Position numbers and translations under genes: made by a program. Of a stretch of 64,000 bases of DNA, positions 1 to 7,658 are shown piece after piece (positions within the stretch are counted from its first letter, which is position 1; each line of letters starts with the position of its first letter). This DNA comes from Nocardia australiensis. GTDB lineage: Bacteria; Actinomycetota; Actinomycetes; Mycobacteriales; Mycobacteriaceae. The notes beneath the pieces are model-generated. The model saw nothing but the letters and a program-made list of their open reading frames with translations, was not told where the DNA came from and made no database searches. The DNA lies in contig NZ_JAJFZM010000001.1 in the NCBI RefSeq assembly GCF_020733705.1, positions 620,001 to 684,000 of the forward strand. The letters are read 5' to 3'.

Positions 1-1
1 C

Positions 2-547
2 GGCACCAGATGGTTGCAAGGTAGCTGGTCCGGGGACGCATCGCAGGCATTCGGAACAAGCGCGAATACTCTCGGGCAACGCACTGCCGGACGAAGCATC
101 GACCTGGATGCGGTATCGAAGATCATCGAGAACGGCGGCGCCTGCCTCGAGCGTTTGGTCTATAACCAGGCGATAGGTCTCAGTGGCGGAATCCTCCAAT
201 CGATGAGCTATCTCGATTCCAGGTTCCCGCTCGGCGTGTGGGCGCAATTGATCGAAAGACCGATGCCGGAATCGAAGCGGTCGGAGATTACCTCGGCGGT
301 CGACTTGCTGAAGAAGTCGGCAGAGTCGCGGAAAATTGCGATAACGACAATTATCGAAAGGATTTCCCGCGCGTTGGATTATTCTCCGGGGCGAACGGCG
401 CCAGCATACAATGCGAGTGATTTCGAAATTCCCGACAAGGTCGTAGTCGACATGGGTGTTATGCGATATGGATTCGGTGATAACGTATGGTGGGAGAACA
501 GTATTGCGTCCGCCACTGACCCGAAGACTCCGAGCGGACGGGTCTGA
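2..547 (+). CDS. WXG100-like / type VII secretion-associated protein, 5' end outside window
   Basis: The frame is already open at the left edge, so this is the C-terminal part of a longer protein; the ATG at 14 is probably internal. Near the visible N-terminus a W-S-G tripeptide followed by DASQAF resembles the turn of WXG100/ESX-type helical hairpin proteins. The remaining ~170 residues are mostly helical-looking, with no membrane segment. The stop overlaps the next start (TGATG), so the two are translationally coupled, and a lipoprotein gene follows. Known: WXG proteins are exported by ESX systems and are often encoded beside their partners. Inferred: this is an ESX substrate or the N-terminal targeting half of an effector. 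It could equally be an unrelated helical protein. Confidence 0.5.
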   Translation, partial: GTRWLQGSWSGDASQAFGTSANTLGQRTAGRSIDLDAVSKIIENGGACLERLVYNQAIGLSGGILQSMSYLDSRFPLGVWAQLIERPMPESKRSEITSAVDLLKKSAESRKIAITTIIERISRALDYSPGRTAPAYNASDFEIPDKVVVDMGVMRYGFGDNVWWENSIASATDPKTPSGRV

Positions 548-1260
548 TGGCACCGCAAATCCCGGGGATGCCAGAGCCCCCGGAGCCGGATCCGGGGCAG
601 GGCGCGCATGGTTCGCAACCGTGGTATAGCCGCGGTGATGACATAGCATTCGCACATATAGCTCTTGCCGCAGATGCAGGCGGACTGACCCATGCCTCAG
701 TTCATTTGCGTCACTATCTCGATAACTCCGGCACCGACCTGAAGATCGATCCGGATCAGATCATGCATGATGATCCCGGACTGAAGCGGCTGGTCGACCA
801 AATTATGACTGTAACCCTACAGGATATCGCTGGCGATCCAGCCAGCTATAGTAAATCCGTCCCGTTCCAATTACTGCCGTGGCAAGGCTATACATTCGAT
901 AAAAATGGTCAGCCAGACTGGTACCTGGCGATAGGCTCGATTCACGTTACCACCAGCGGGATAGTCACGGTTCACCCCCAGGACGCGGCAGGTGCACAAC
1001 CCCGTGTCACGGTCGATTATCAGATCCACCTATCCGACCGGTACAACTGGGACGGTTTGAAACAGACCAAAATCGCAGGAGTAAAAGTCACCGATGCACG
1101 CATGGGCGCCTTGCATACAGCTGGATTGGCACAGGAATTCAATATGCTCGGCTCATCGACAATCAAACACTATGAAGGGGTGGTGCCCACCAATGGCGCA
1201 ATCGACTTGCCGAACGGGTCCGACAGTCGCGATGGCACCCGCACCGATCCTGGCCGGTAA
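547..1260 (+). CDS. Hypothetical protein, possible partner or effector of the WXG-like gene
   Basis: 237 residues starting at the ATG that overlaps the upstream stop. The N-terminus is proline-rich (PGMPEPPEPDPGQG), followed by a mixed alpha/beta region. The C-terminal half has an RYNWDG motif near residue 164 and an AEFNMLGSS-like motif near residue 198, which remind me of C-terminal domains in actinobacterial secreted toxin-like proteins. I cannot name the family. There is no signal peptide or membrane segment. Its position between a WXG-like gene and a lipoprotein gene suggests a type VII-linked cell-envelope role, but this is context only. Confidence 0.55.
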   Translation: MAPQIPGMPEPPEPDPGQGAHGSQPWYSRGDDIAFAHIALAADAGGLTHASVHLRHYLDNSGTDLKIDPDQIMHDDPGLKRLVDQIMTVTLQDIAGDPASYSKSVPFQLLPWQGYTFDKNGQPDWYLAIGSIHVTTSGIVTVHPQDAAGAQPRVTVDYQIHLSDRYNWDGLKQTKIAGVKVTDARMGALHTAGLAQEFNMLGSSTIKHYEGVVPTNGAIDLPNGSDSRDGTRTDPGR

Positions 1261-1270
1261 GGAGCATGTG

Positions 1271-1765
1271 ATGAGAGGGCGGTGGACTCTACGTGCCGTG
1301 TTGCTCGGCGTGCTTGCTGTTGTATCGCTTGCCGGGGCCGGATGTGGCAGCATGATCGATCGTGTTACGGCACCGGATGTCGAAACATCGACCAGTCCAG
1401 AACTTGTGAAAGAAGCCACCGAATTCGGTGGGTGGACGCTGCCTGCGGACGGAAAGATTCTCCTGGTCGAGAAAGAGGTTATGCGCGATAGCGAGTTCCG
1501 GCGAATCGCTGTCGAGATGTCTCCCACAGATGTCGCTTCGATGCTGGAGAAATCCGGATTCACAACCGCTCTCGATAAAGTGCGCGACCCATCCCCTCCA
1601 TACATCACGACGATTGCCGGGCCTGATCTGGCGACGTCGCCGAATGTTCAAAGGGCCCAAGACACATTCTATTCGCAGGCGGAGAAGACGATTTCCCGCA
1701 CTGTCGTGGTTGATGAGCGCGACGCGGAAACTCGAATAGTCCACATCGAGTTCAGCCACATCTGA
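1271..1765 (+). CDS. Putative secreted lipoprotein
   Basis: 164 residues from the ATG at 1271, chosen because AGGAG at 1259-1263 is correctly spaced; a GTG three bases upstream is the alternative. A basic N-terminus (MRGRW), a hydrophobic stretch (AVLLGVLAVVSLAG) and Cys24 in LAGAGC form a lipoprotein signal, although the -3 position is Gly rather than the usual Leu. The mature part is hydrophilic with no domain I recognise. It is the third gene of the run with the WXG-like protein, separated by 10 bases, so it is probably co-transcribed and membrane-anchored outside the cell. Confidence 0.7.
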   Translation: MRGRWTLRAVLLGVLAVVSLAGAGCGSMIDRVTAPDVETSTSPELVKEATEFGGWTLPADGKILLVEKEVMRDSEFRRIAVEMSPTDVASMLEKSGFTTALDKVRDPSPPYITTIAGPDLATSPNVQRAQDTFYSQAEKTISRTVVVDERDAETRIVHIEFSHI

Positions 1766-1846
1766 AACGTCAGGAACCCACCTGCCTGGGGGCCCGCTAG
1801 CGGTGACGACATGAACCTCGATGGCCACCCGGCAGCGGGATGAATC

Positions 1847-2050
1847 TCAGCGGCCGAACTCACCGTCTCGGGCACCCACCACAAACGCGTCCCAGTCAGC
1901 CGGGGCAAAGACGAGAGCAGCACCGGTCGGGTTCTTCGAGTCCCGCACACCAACCATGCCCCGATCGAGGAACGCCACCTCGACGCACTCTTGGCTTCCA
2001 CCACTCTTGCTGCTCTTGAACCAATCAGCCTTAGACAGATCAACGTTCAC
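1847..2050 (-). CDS. DUF397 domain protein
   Basis: 67 residues, GTG start. Full-length for DUF397: an N-terminal W-x-K-S-S-x-S motif (WFKSSKSGG), a central CVEVAFLD strand, the RDSKNP motif and a C-terminal WDAFV segment. Its start overlaps the stop of the HTH regulator by four bases (GTGA), the usual arrangement in Streptomyces and Nocardia. Known: DUF397 proteins are partners, in some cases antitoxin- or antagonist-like, of DUF5753 HTH regulators, as with the WhiJ-type systems of Streptomyces. The specific role here is unknown. Confidence 0.9.
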   Translation of the reverse strand: MNVDLSKADWFKSSKSGGSQECVEVAFLDRGMVGVRDSKNPTGAALVFAPADWDAFVVGARDGEFGR

Positions 2051-2922
2051 GCTGCATACTCCCTTGCTTTCCGACGCAGCAGATCCCTGCTCGCCTGCGC
2101 TTCCAACGCTACACGTTCGACTACCGTATGCTCCTCACGATAGCGACCGACAGGATCTTCCTCCTCGAAATACATTGCACCTGTATAGCTTTCTAGATAG
2201 ACAACCGGAGGCTCCACCGGGATTCCGTCCTTCTCGCCGAAGTCCAAGATGATGAACGGCCCGGTCAAATCCCCCAGCGGCACGCCAGCGGAGAAGGGCA
2301 GAACCCGAACCTCGACATTCGGCCTGGTCCCCAGGTCTGCGAGGTGACGCAACTGGGTTGCCATGACCCGGCGACTGCCAACAGCACGATTCAGAACCGA
2401 CTCGTCCAAGACTACGTCGACCGCTACAGGGCGCGTCTTCCTGGTGATCAGGATTTGCCGATGCATTCGCATGGCTACGCGACGCGCAATTTCATGGTCC
2501 GACTCATCTGGATGGACCGCCCGGATCAGCGTTCGTGCGTACTCGGAGGTCTGGAGCAATCCGGGGACCAACTCGACGAACGATGTCAGCCTCACCGCCG
2601 CCGACTCCAACCCCATGTACACGTCAAAACTCGCGGGGATAAGGTCGCCGTACTGATGCCACCAGCTCTTGGTATTGCCTTGCTGAGCAAGCCCTTTCAA
2701 CGCTTCGACGATGGTGTCGTCGGCGTCGACGACGCGGCAGATCGCTTCGATATCGCGTAGGCGGACGCGGTCGGCGGCGCCGGTTTCCAGGCGCTGCACC
2801 GTGGTCGCGCCGCGTTCGATCAGTACGGCGACATCGACGATGGTCATGCCTGCCTGCTGGCGCAGATCTCGCAGGTGCCGCCCGAGTTGGCGGCGCGGGA
2901 TGGTGGAGCCGGTATTCGACAT
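2047..2922 (-). CDS. XRE-family HTH regulator with DUF5753 domain
   Basis: 291 residues. The ATG at 2922 is chosen over upstream starts because GGGAGGA lies directly before it and the homologous part begins there (RRQLGRHLRDLRQQAGM). Residues ~10-65 form an XRE/Cro HTH. The rest is DUF5753, with the typical PGLLQTSEYARTL motif and the ~200 TRPVAVDVVLDESVLNR stretch. Known: such proteins are developmental or antibiotic regulators, almost always paired with a DUF397 gene as here. It is cytoplasmic and DNA-binding; its target is not deducible. Confidence 0.9.
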   Translation of the reverse strand: MSNTGSTIPRRQLGRHLRDLRQQAGMTIVDVAVLIERGATTVQRLETGAADRVRLRDIEAICRVVDADDTIVEALKGLAQQGNTKSWWHQYGDLIPASFDVYMGLESAAVRLTSFVELVPGLLQTSEYARTLIRAVHPDESDHEIARRVAMRMHRQILITRKTRPVAVDVVLDESVLNRAVGSRRVMATQLRHLADLGTRPNVEVRVLPFSAGVPLGDLTGPFIILDFGEKDGIPVEPPVVYLESYTGAMYFEEEDPVGRYREEHTVVERVALEAQASRDLLRRKAREYAA

Positions 2923-3297
2923 CTGCTTCCTCCCTGAAGTGGATGCGACATCCAGGATTCGTGGATGAGGCCCGGCCGATCCGGCGGATTCGGTACTGGG
3001 TGTTCCAGACTGTTCCCGCCGGATCATTCGGTTTCCGTAGTCATTTCGGTGTGGGTGAACTGTGCTCTTGGCGGCGTCCGAGCGACACCGCCGGCGAGTT
3101 CCCCTGAATGCGTTCGGCAAGACGATGCCGGTAATTACCCCAGTTGCGGTCCGATGGATTGAGCCCCGAGTGGCCGCGATTTGATCGACGTTACCCCGAC
3201 CGGCCGCCGCACCACAATTGAACACGACCGAAAGCCATGGGAATCAATGACATACAAGAGTCAGCTGGCGAAAAGGATTGGGTAGCAGGTGATCATT
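2923..3297 (-). other. 375-base intergenic region upstream of the HTH/DUF397 pair
   Basis: This lies between the 3' end of the TetR gene and the start of the HTH gene, both on the minus strand. The only clear element is the ribosome-binding site of the HTH gene immediately beyond 2922. The frame is open but has no coding character. I see no convincing hairpin, tRNA or repeat; it probably holds the HTH promoter. Confidence 0.5.
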
Positions 3298-3909
3298 TCA
3301 CGGCTGTAGACCGCGCAGCACGATTTCGACGCCACCGCGAAACTCGTCGTCGGCCGACATCGTGTGTGCCAGCGCGGCCGTCTGGATGAGGAAGGGATAG
3401 TCGGTCGTCGGCAGTTGCGCGATCGCGGCGGTCGCCGCACCGCTGATCGACGCGTAGTGCTCGTTTTCCAGGAAGCCGAGCAGATATGCGACGACGGTGC
3501 GTTGGGCGATCACTTGGTCCCGACCGGCGAAGCCAGCGTCGGCGAGCACTGACAGCATGGTGTTCATCCAGCGCAAGGTCGCGGGCGAGGACTTTCGGTG
3601 GCGCGGTACGAGCGGCACCACGGCCGAGTGCGCGGAAATGGCGGCCCGCATTCGATCGAGCAGGATCGTGACACGGGTCCGCCAGTCCTTGCTGGGCGGG
3701 AGCGATATATCGATGTCGGCCAGCACCAGATCGACGACAAGCAGCTCCAGCTCGTCCCTGGTCGAGACGTAGCGATACAGCGACATGGTGGCCATATGCA
3801 GCTCCTTTGCCACCGCGCGCATGGTGAGCGCAGACAGGCCGTCACGATCGATCACCGCGAGCGCGGCGGTCGCGATGGCGGTCGGCGTCAACGAGCGTGG
3901 ACGAGGCAC
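3298..3909 (-). CDS. TetR/AcrR-family transcriptional repressor
   Basis: 203 residues, normal TetR length. The N-terminal HTH (residues ~6-55: TAIATAALAVIDRDG, then ELHMATMSLYRYVSTRDELELL) is canonical, and the C-terminal part resembles the TetR_C ligand-binding domain with a small-molecule pocket. It is divergent from a peroxiredoxin-like gene 72 bases away. A 23-bp near-perfect palindrome lies just beyond a good promoter for that gene, so I infer it represses the oxidative-stress operon and itself. The effector is unknown. Confidence 0.92.
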   Translation of the reverse strand: MPRPRSLTPTAIATAALAVIDRDGLSALTMRAVAKELHMATMSLYRYVSTRDELELLVVDLVLADIDISLPPSKDWRTRVTILLDRMRAAISAHSAVVPLVPRHRKSSPATLRWMNTMLSVLADAGFAGRDQVIAQRTVVAYLLGFLENEHYASISGAATAAIAQLPTTDYPFLIQTAALAHTMSADDEFRGGVEIVLRGLQP

Positions 3910-3912
3910 GAC

Positions 3913-3967
3913 TTGACAGCGTACTTGGTGCGCTCATACTGATCGTAGGAGTACGCAGTACGCCTAC
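3913..3967 (+). promoter_or_regulatory. Promoter and TetR-type operator of the peroxiredoxin/YHS operon
   Basis: TTGACA (3913-3918) and CATACT (3935-3940), spaced 16 bases, form a good sigma-70-type promoter. Immediately downstream, 3945-3967 is an inverted repeat with arms GTAGG-A-GTAC and GTAC-G-CCTAC around a GCA centre; only the two bases flanking the inner GTACs break symmetry. It would overlap the transcription start, the usual place for a TetR operator. The Shine-Dalgarno AGGAG at 3971-3975 follows. Confidence 0.65.
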
Positions 3968-3981
3968 GAGAGGAGAACCCG

Positions 3982-4533
3982 ATGCCGCCGACCACCGTGA
4001 CCACCCGAACCCTGCGTACCATCGCGGGTGCCGATGTCCAGGTCCCCGACCCGGATTGCCTGATACACCTACAATTTCGCCGCTTCGCCGGATGTCCGGT
4101 GTGCAATCTGCACCTGCGTTCCTTCGCCACCAGGCACGACGAAATCCTGGCGGCGAATATCCGTGAGGTCGTCGTGTTCCATTCCAGCGCAGCCGAATTG
4201 CGCAAATACGAAGGTAATCTCCCGTTCGATTTGATCGCCGACCCCACCCGCGCGCTTTATCGCGAATTCGGCGTGGAGTCCGCCCCGCGCGCGCTGCTCG
4301 ACCCCCGCGCCTGGCCGACCATTGTTCGCGGTGTCGCCAGCGCGGTATCTGGTGTTCTGCGCAAACAGAAGCCCGCTCCCCCGGCTCGGCCGGACGGCGG
4401 CCGCCTCGGGCTACCCGGCGACTTCCTCATCGCACCGGACGGCCGGGTGCCGGCACACAAACTCGGTAGACACGCCGACGACCAATGGTCCGTCGGCGAA
4501 CTGCTCGCGCTCGCATCCAGCGCAAGCCATTGA
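3982..4533 (+). CDS. Peroxiredoxin-like (AhpC/TSA family) protein
   Basis: 183 residues with AGGAG seven bases before the ATG. It has a thioredoxin-like fold with a CxxC redox motif in FAGCPVCNLHLRSF (residues ~36-49), then the FHSS, YEGNLPFDLIADPTRALYREFGV and GLPGDFLIAPDGRV segments typical of Prx-like2 proteins. It likely reduces peroxides or disulfides in the cytoplasm. It is followed after 88 bases by the tautomerase/YHS gene and is divergent from a TetR gene. Compared with true AhpC it lacks a classic PxxxT/SxxC site, so 'peroxiredoxin-like' is as far as the sequence allows. Confidence 0.85.
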   Translation: MPPTTVTTRTLRTIAGADVQVPDPDCLIHLQFRRFAGCPVCNLHLRSFATRHDEILAANIREVVVFHSSAAELRKYEGNLPFDLIADPTRALYREFGVESAPRALLDPRAWPTIVRGVASAVSGVLRKQKPAPPARPDGGRLGLPGDFLIAPDGRVPAHKLGRHADDQWSVGELLALASSASH

Positions 4534-4621
4534 GCGTCATCGAACGTCCAAGACTCGCAAGGGCATTCACCCTCACGCTGATCGTTTCCCGCCCCCTGTT
4601 ACCGGTAAAGGAGTCACAACC

Positions 4622-5236
4622 ATGATGACCGTCGAACTATTCGTCTCCGACGACACAATGAGTACCGAACGCCGCACCGCCCTCGCCGAACGCATTTTGC
4701 GAGAGCTCACCACCGAGGACTCCGCACCCGATTCGGTGATGGACAAGGCGCGCGAACTGACCCACGTCATGGTGCGGACGCCGGATGTCTGGGTCACCGG
4801 TGGCCCGGACCGGACGGCCGCACCACGTTACGTCGTCCGGGTGATCGTGCCCGGAGCATGGAGCAACAGCAGCGAATTCGGCGCAACCGTCATTCCGGCG
4901 ATCACCCGCGCGATCGCCGCCACCGAGCCCGACACCGACCGACTCACCCGGCAACCACACTGCCTGGTGCAGATCGTCGGACTGCGTGAACACGCCATCG
5001 GCACCCTCGGTCGCGCCATGACCAGCACCGACATCACCAAGCTGATGACCGAGGACTACCGGCACACCGAGCCGGAATCCGCGGCACCCGATGGCTTCGC
5101 CATCGACCCGGTATGCGGCATGACTGTCGAGCTGGCCACCGCACGATTCACCGCCAGCCACCAGGGCGCCGACTACGCATTCTGCGCCCCGGTATGCCGC
5201 AAGGTATTCATCGAAGAGCACGCGATCCCGGAATAG
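4622..5236 (+). CDS. Tautomerase-like protein fused to a C-terminal YHS domain
   Basis: 204 residues from ATG 4622, chosen for AAAGGAG at 4606-4612; ATG 4625 is an equal alternative. Residues ~1-65 (STERRTALAERIL, ELTHVMV) and ~66-140 (YVVRVIVPGAW, VIPAITRAIA, HCLVQIVGLREHAIGTLG) look like two tautomerase/MIF-type repeats, but neither has the exposed N-terminal Pro of 4-oxalocrotonate tautomerases. Residues ~155-204 are a YHS domain (DPVCGMTVE ... FCAPVCRKVF) with metal-binding-type cysteines. The gene is downstream of the peroxiredoxin-like gene and probably shares its TetR control. The combination suggests a stress or metal response; the enzymatic reaction is unknown. Confidence 0.75.
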   Translation: MMTVELFVSDDTMSTERRTALAERILRELTTEDSAPDSVMDKARELTHVMVRTPDVWVTGGPDRTAAPRYVVRVIVPGAWSNSSEFGATVIPAITRAIAATEPDTDRLTRQPHCLVQIVGLREHAIGTLGRAMTSTDITKLMTEDYRHTEPESAAPDGFAIDPVCGMTVELATARFTASHQGADYAFCAPVCRKVFIEEHAIPE

Positions 5237-5805
5237 GCCGACCTCCCTACACCGTCATCGGGGCCACCGGGAGAATTCGCCGACATCCCCGATAGCCCGC
5301 GAACCTCCCCGCGTAGTTATGGCTCCAAATACAGGCGCTCGTTCGGCATGCGCACCAGTCGCGTGGTATCGCCCGGGATCACTGCCACTACGTCGCAGTA
5401 ATGGTGTGTCAGGGCAGCAGGGACGCCGGGTCTACCGTGAATTCGAAGGGGGTCTTCACGGTGACGGTGTCTCCGGCTGCGGCGCGGTGGGTTGGTTCGT
5501 AGCTGTGCTTATCCGGGGTAGTGGATCAGCGACCTGCGGCGATGCCGCTCCGTCCCGCGTGTGAAGCGGTCCTGTATCCGGGCCAAGCCCAAATGTGTTG
5601 TTTTTTCGGCGGTTACTACCGCGACCTCCATACCCGGGAAACACCCGCATCAATCACGCCGACATGAAATCAACAGCTCAACAGCAGGATTCAGCCTGCC
5701 TGCCTAGCGTGACTCTTCTCTCGGATGCTCCTCGACCCCCGTATTCCACACGACTGCCCGTGGACCGAGGCCCCTTGGCCGGCCGTTGCGATGAGGCCTG
5801 TCCGC
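5237..5805. other. 569-base region without an intact gene
   Basis: This separates the YHS gene (+) from a TetR gene (-). On the minus strand 5410-5523 reads as the C-terminal tail of a broken Uma2-type gene (see separate entry). The rest (5524-5805) has no coding character in any frame that I can recognise, and I see no repeat or RNA gene. Confidence 0.5.
5410..5523 (-). pseudogene. C-terminal remnant resembling a Uma2-family endonuclease
   Basis: On the minus strand a short open stretch after an in-frame TGA ends in a normal TGA at 5410. It encodes a tail with KHSYEPTHR, AAAGDTVTVKTPFEF and TVDPASLLP, the pattern of the last two strands and terminal DPxxL of Uma2 (PD-(D/E)XK-fold, often RNA/DNA nuclease-like) proteins. 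There is no start codon or catalytic core, so it is a fragment. It lies on the same strand as, and in the correct order relative to, an N-terminal Uma2 fragment at 7205-7457. Confidence 0.4.
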
Positions 5806-6444
5806 CTACCGGGGGTCGGCGCAGAGCTGGGAGATCAAGGCGGTGCGGACCCATGCTTCCCACATGTTCGGTGACCAGTCGCGGTCGCGGACGAAGATCA
5901 GGTAGAGCTGGGGGCTGAGCAGGCCGAACAGCAGGTCCGCCGCCATCTCGACGGAGAGGCCGGGACGGGCGTCCGGCTTACCGGCCAGGGCTTCGGCCGC
6001 TGCGTAGTGCACGGTGTAACGCGGGTCGGGGCCTTCTGGCCATTGCGCGGCGATCTCAGGGTCGGTGGCCGCGGCAGCCGCGATCAGCGGCATGATCGGG
6101 GCGACCCGGCCCAGGATCTCGCGGGTGCCGCGGACGTGCACGCGCAGTTGCCCGGCCGCGGTGGGTTCGGCGCACGCGGCGCGAAACCACTCACGGTCCA
6201 TGGTGGCGACAGGCTCGGCGTCCCCGGCGATGGACGTATCGACGACGCCTTTGAACAGCGTCCGCTTGTTGCCGAAGACGAAGTAGACCGTCTGGACGGC
6301 CACGCCCGCCCGGTCTGCCACCTCCTGCAGGCTCGTCGCTCCGTAACCCTGTGTGACGAACAGCTCGCGAGCCGCCTCGACGACCTTTTCACGGGTACGG
6401 CGTGAGCGCTCGGCTCGCTTGTCCGGCCGCTTGACTCGATCCAT
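5806..6444 (-). CDS. TetR/AcrR-family transcriptional regulator
   Basis: 212 residues. The HTH at residues ~12-60 is classic (TREKVVEAARELFVTQGYGATSLQEVADRAGV as a pattern, then VYFVFGNKRTLFKGVV). The C-terminal domain has helices with the APIMPLIAAAAATDPEIAAQW and LLFGLLSPQLYLIFV segments common in actinobacterial TetR proteins of unknown ligand. The gene is divergent from a methyltransferase gene 59 bases away, with a perfect palindrome in the gap, so it probably represses that gene. A TATACT at 6451-6456 (minus) lies so close to the ATG that its transcript may be leaderless. Confidence 0.92.
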   Translation of the reverse strand: MDRVKRPDKRAERSRRTREKVVEAARELFVTQGYGATSLQEVADRAGVAVQTVYFVFGNKRTLFKGVVDTSIAGDAEPVATMDREWFRAACAEPTAAGQLRVHVRGTREILGRVAPIMPLIAAAAATDPEIAAQWPEGPDPRYTVHYAAAEALAGKPDARPGLSVEMAADLLFGLLSPQLYLIFVRDRDWSPNMWEAWVRTALISQLCADPR

Positions 6445-6488
6445 TTTCCGAGTATATATCTAGAGTCTGTCACTAGAGTCCAACTCTA
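6431..6488 (+). promoter_or_regulatory. Promoter and operator of the methyltransferase gene
   Basis: TTGACT (6431-6436) and TATATA (6453-6458), spaced 16 bases, read toward the methyltransferase and overlap the start of the tetR gene. Downstream, TAGAGT occurs at 6461-6466 and 6474-6479, and the second copy forms a perfect palindrome TAGAGT-CCA-ACTCTA (6474-6488). The two half-site repeats around the expected transcription start fit a TetR operator. Confidence 0.6.
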
Positions 6489-6503
6489 ATATTGGAGGAG
6501 ACG

Positions 6504-7175
6504 ATGGACCAGCCCATCACCACCCAAAAGCCGGACCCGGAACTCACCGCAGCGCAGCGAGAACAAGAGGAGTCCGTCCACCGCGCACTGGAGGGCTACT
6601 ACCACGTCGGCAAGCCGCCGTGGGATACCGGCGTGACACCGCCTGAGCTGGTAGCACTGGTTGAGGGGCACGGCGCGCTGCCGCCCGGCCGCGCCCTCGA
6701 ACTCGGCTGCGGCACGGGGACCAACGCCATCTACCTCGCACGGCACGGCTGGGAGGTGGCGGCCGTCGACCTGATCGACCGCGCCGTCGACCAGGCCAGG
6801 GAGAAGGTCGAGGCAGCGGGAGCGGGAGCGGCGGTACGGCTGTTACACGGAGACGCCACCCGCCTCGACGAGTTGGACGCGCCCGGTCCCTTCGACCTGT
6901 TCTTCGATCTGAGCTGCTACTGCGGGATCCCGCTGCACCGCCGCGACGCCTACGCCGCCGGCCTCACCCACCGCGCCGCTCCCGGAGCACGGCTGCTGAT
7001 GTTCGGGTACGGCCCCGAGCCGCTCGACAATCCCGTCCCCGAGGTCACCTCGTGGGCGGCGGGCGTCACAGCCGACGAACTCCGCGCCAGGTTCGCCGGC
7101 TGGGAACTACTCGACGTCACACCGGGCACCAACTCGGTGCCGACCTTCTGGTTCACGCTGCGCCGCGACGCCTAG
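6504..7175 (+). CDS. Class I SAM-dependent methyltransferase
   Basis: 223 residues; the ATG at 6504 is preferred over a TTG at 6492 because GGAGGAG (6494-6500) precedes it. The SAM-binding motif I (LELGCGTGTNAIYLA, residues ~61-75) and the following acidic loop (VAAVDL) are intact. The PPWDTG motif near residue 35 and the DLSCYC stretch recall thiopurine/tellurite-type small-molecule methyltransferases (TPMT/TehB-like). It is under apparent control of the divergent TetR and so may detoxify or modify the TetR ligand. The substrate is not deducible. Confidence 0.88.
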   Translation: MDQPITTQKPDPELTAAQREQEESVHRALEGYYHVGKPPWDTGVTPPELVALVEGHGALPPGRALELGCGTGTNAIYLARHGWEVAAVDLIDRAVDQAREKVEAAGAGAAVRLLHGDATRLDELDAPGPFDLFFDLSCYCGIPLHRRDAYAAGLTHRAAPGARLLMFGYGPEPLDNPVPEVTSWAAGVTADELRARFAGWELLDVTPGTNSVPTFWFTLRRDA

Positions 7176-7204
7176 GGGGTCGAGGAATAGAACCGCTGGA
7201 TATT

Positions 7205-7457
7205 CAGCGCCTAACGCCGGATCGGGCGGATCTACTCCTCGGCCCCCGATCAGTACGCCGACGCCCTCGAGCACGAAGAAGTCCGGTGGCAATACATCGA
7301 CCAGCGCACGCACCAGCCATTGAATCAACCATTGATGCCGGGGCTTCGGGGCGGCGTTCGCAACGAGCTGACCATTCAGCACCTCGTACCGTAATCCGTC
7401 TTCTGGCAGGTGATCGAGGTCCGCGGCTGTCCAATGGTCGGCACGTGGAATCGCCAT
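7205..7457 (-). pseudogene. N-terminal fragment of a Uma2-family endonuclease gene
   Basis: From ATG 7457 the minus strand encodes a good Uma2 N-terminus: HWTAADLDHLPEDGLRYEVLNG as a pattern, then APKPRHQWLIQWLVRALVDVLP and EGVGVLIG, followed by an apparent PDPAL where intact proteins have the catalytic PD. After ~85 residues the similarity stops; the frame runs on as unrelated residues to 7107, across the 3' end of the methyltransferase. The central E-V-L-S-P core is missing. Family members are about 190 residues, so at least half is gone. Confidence 0.65.
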
Positions 7458-7555
7458 TGCCGTCGAATCACCTCCAACTTGCCGAACGGGAGCAAATTAT
7501 GTTCACCGCCGCCCGATTTCAGCTCGAGGCGAGACCGCACATTAAAACTCGCAGC

Positions 7556-7594
7556 CAGCACCTAACTGGATCGCCAAACCCAAGGTGCCGCACG
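7556..7594. repeat. Imperfect direct repeat, copy 1
   Basis: Starts CAGCACCTAA and ends AGGTGCCGCACG; also internally inverted (GCACCT...AGGTGC). It matches copy 2 at 7774-7814 apart from scattered changes in the middle. The pair brackets the large palindrome 7659-7749, like the ends of a small non-autonomous element. Confidence 0.65.
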
Positions 7595-7658
7595 CCCCCA
7601 CCGACGCACCCACTCGCCACGACAACAGTTTTCGAGCGCAGCGAGATCGAGCACTAAA

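Noticed and set aside
2047..3225. HTH regulator extended upstream to a 392-residue protein
   Set aside because: Homology starts at the ATG 2922, which has a strong Shine-Dalgarno; the added 101 residues are compositionally random.
5319..5564. Small plus-strand gene of 81 codons after the YHS gene
   Set aside because: No Shine-Dalgarno and low-complexity composition; the opposite strand explains the stretch better as a Uma2 tail.
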